Shown piece by piece: positions 63,984 through 64,000 of a stretch of 64,000 nt of DNA. A program made the translations under genes and the position numbers. The notes under the pieces were generated by a model. That model ran no database searches. It was not told the DNA's origin and saw only the letters and a list, made by a program, of their open reading frames with translations. Numbering within the stretch: position 1 is the stretch's first letter; every line of letters starts with the position of its first letter. Source of the DNA: Streptomyces sp. NRRL B-1347 (lineage in GTDB: Bacteria > Actinomycetota > Actinomycetes > Streptomycetales > Streptomycetaceae). The stretch spans positions 1 to 64,000 of the forward strand of contig NZ_JOJM01000017.1 of the NCBI RefSeq assembly GCF_000720325.1. Direction: 5' to 3'.

Positions 63984-64000
63984 GGTGCGCAGCTGCTCGG

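Overview
The window is a chromosomal segment of a high-GC actinomycete, almost certainly a Streptomyces. GC is high with strong third-position bias, there are many GTG starts, the gnd-dnaN-oriC-dnaA-rpmH-rnpA-yidD-yidC-jag-rsmG-parA-parB order is intact, and sporulation genes ssgR/ssgA and a FemX-type peptidoglycan transferase are present. From memory the order matches the oriC region of S. coelicolor. I ran no database search.

Layout. 1-5.3 kb, leftward: truncated gnd, dnaN, oriC with about 16 DnaA boxes, and dnaA with a DnaA-boxed promoter. 5.3-11.4 kb, rightward: rpmH, rnpA, yidD, yidC, jag, rsmG, then parAB with parS and DnaA boxes in its leader. 11.7-12.4 kb: an acetyltransferase. 12.5-22.9 kb, leftward: trxA and trxB behind a perfect SigR-type promoter; upstream of them a cell-envelope cluster (DUF6049-type protein, murJ, membrane pseudokinase, sigM and its zinc-type anti-sigma factor). 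23-36 kb: cca, a small secreted or membrane protein, an MFS exporter, inositol-phosphate synthase with a PadR regulator and clear operator, a class A PBP, a GT87-like glycosyltransferase, an alanine-racemase-like protein and femX. 36.8-42 kb: rpsF-ssb-rpsR-rplI, a MATE exporter, and dnaB preceded by a DnaA-box cluster. 42-57 kb: accessory metabolic and regulatory genes (NADH-dehydrogenase-like flavoprotein, serine hydrolase, GNATs, MarR/MFS/HbpS-like cluster, HAD phosphatase, flavohaemoglobin, NUDIX, LysR, Cys/Met PLP enzyme, low-MW tyrosine phosphatase, small membrane proteins). 57-64 kb: a 23-bp tandem array leading to ssgR-ssgA, a YibE/F membrane protein, a TPP riboswitch with thiC, and a membrane protein.

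How it works together. The window is the replication and segregation core: initiator, clamp, helicase, SSB, ParAB and twelve parS sites (eleven perfect 14-mer cores, one variant). Around it lie membrane insertion (YidC/YidD), cell-wall synthesis (MurJ, PBP, FemX, SigM), redox control (Trx, SigR promoter) and sporulation-septum control (SsgR/SsgA).

Most interesting non-gene structure: (i) DnaA boxes in front of dnaB and parAB as well as dnaA; (ii) parS sites built into long palindromes or terminators, or read in frame through coding sequence; (iii) degenerate tandem arrays of 20-30 bp starting at or just after the stop codons of dnaA, marR and a DUF5326-like gene, the last one running 523 bp towards ssgR.
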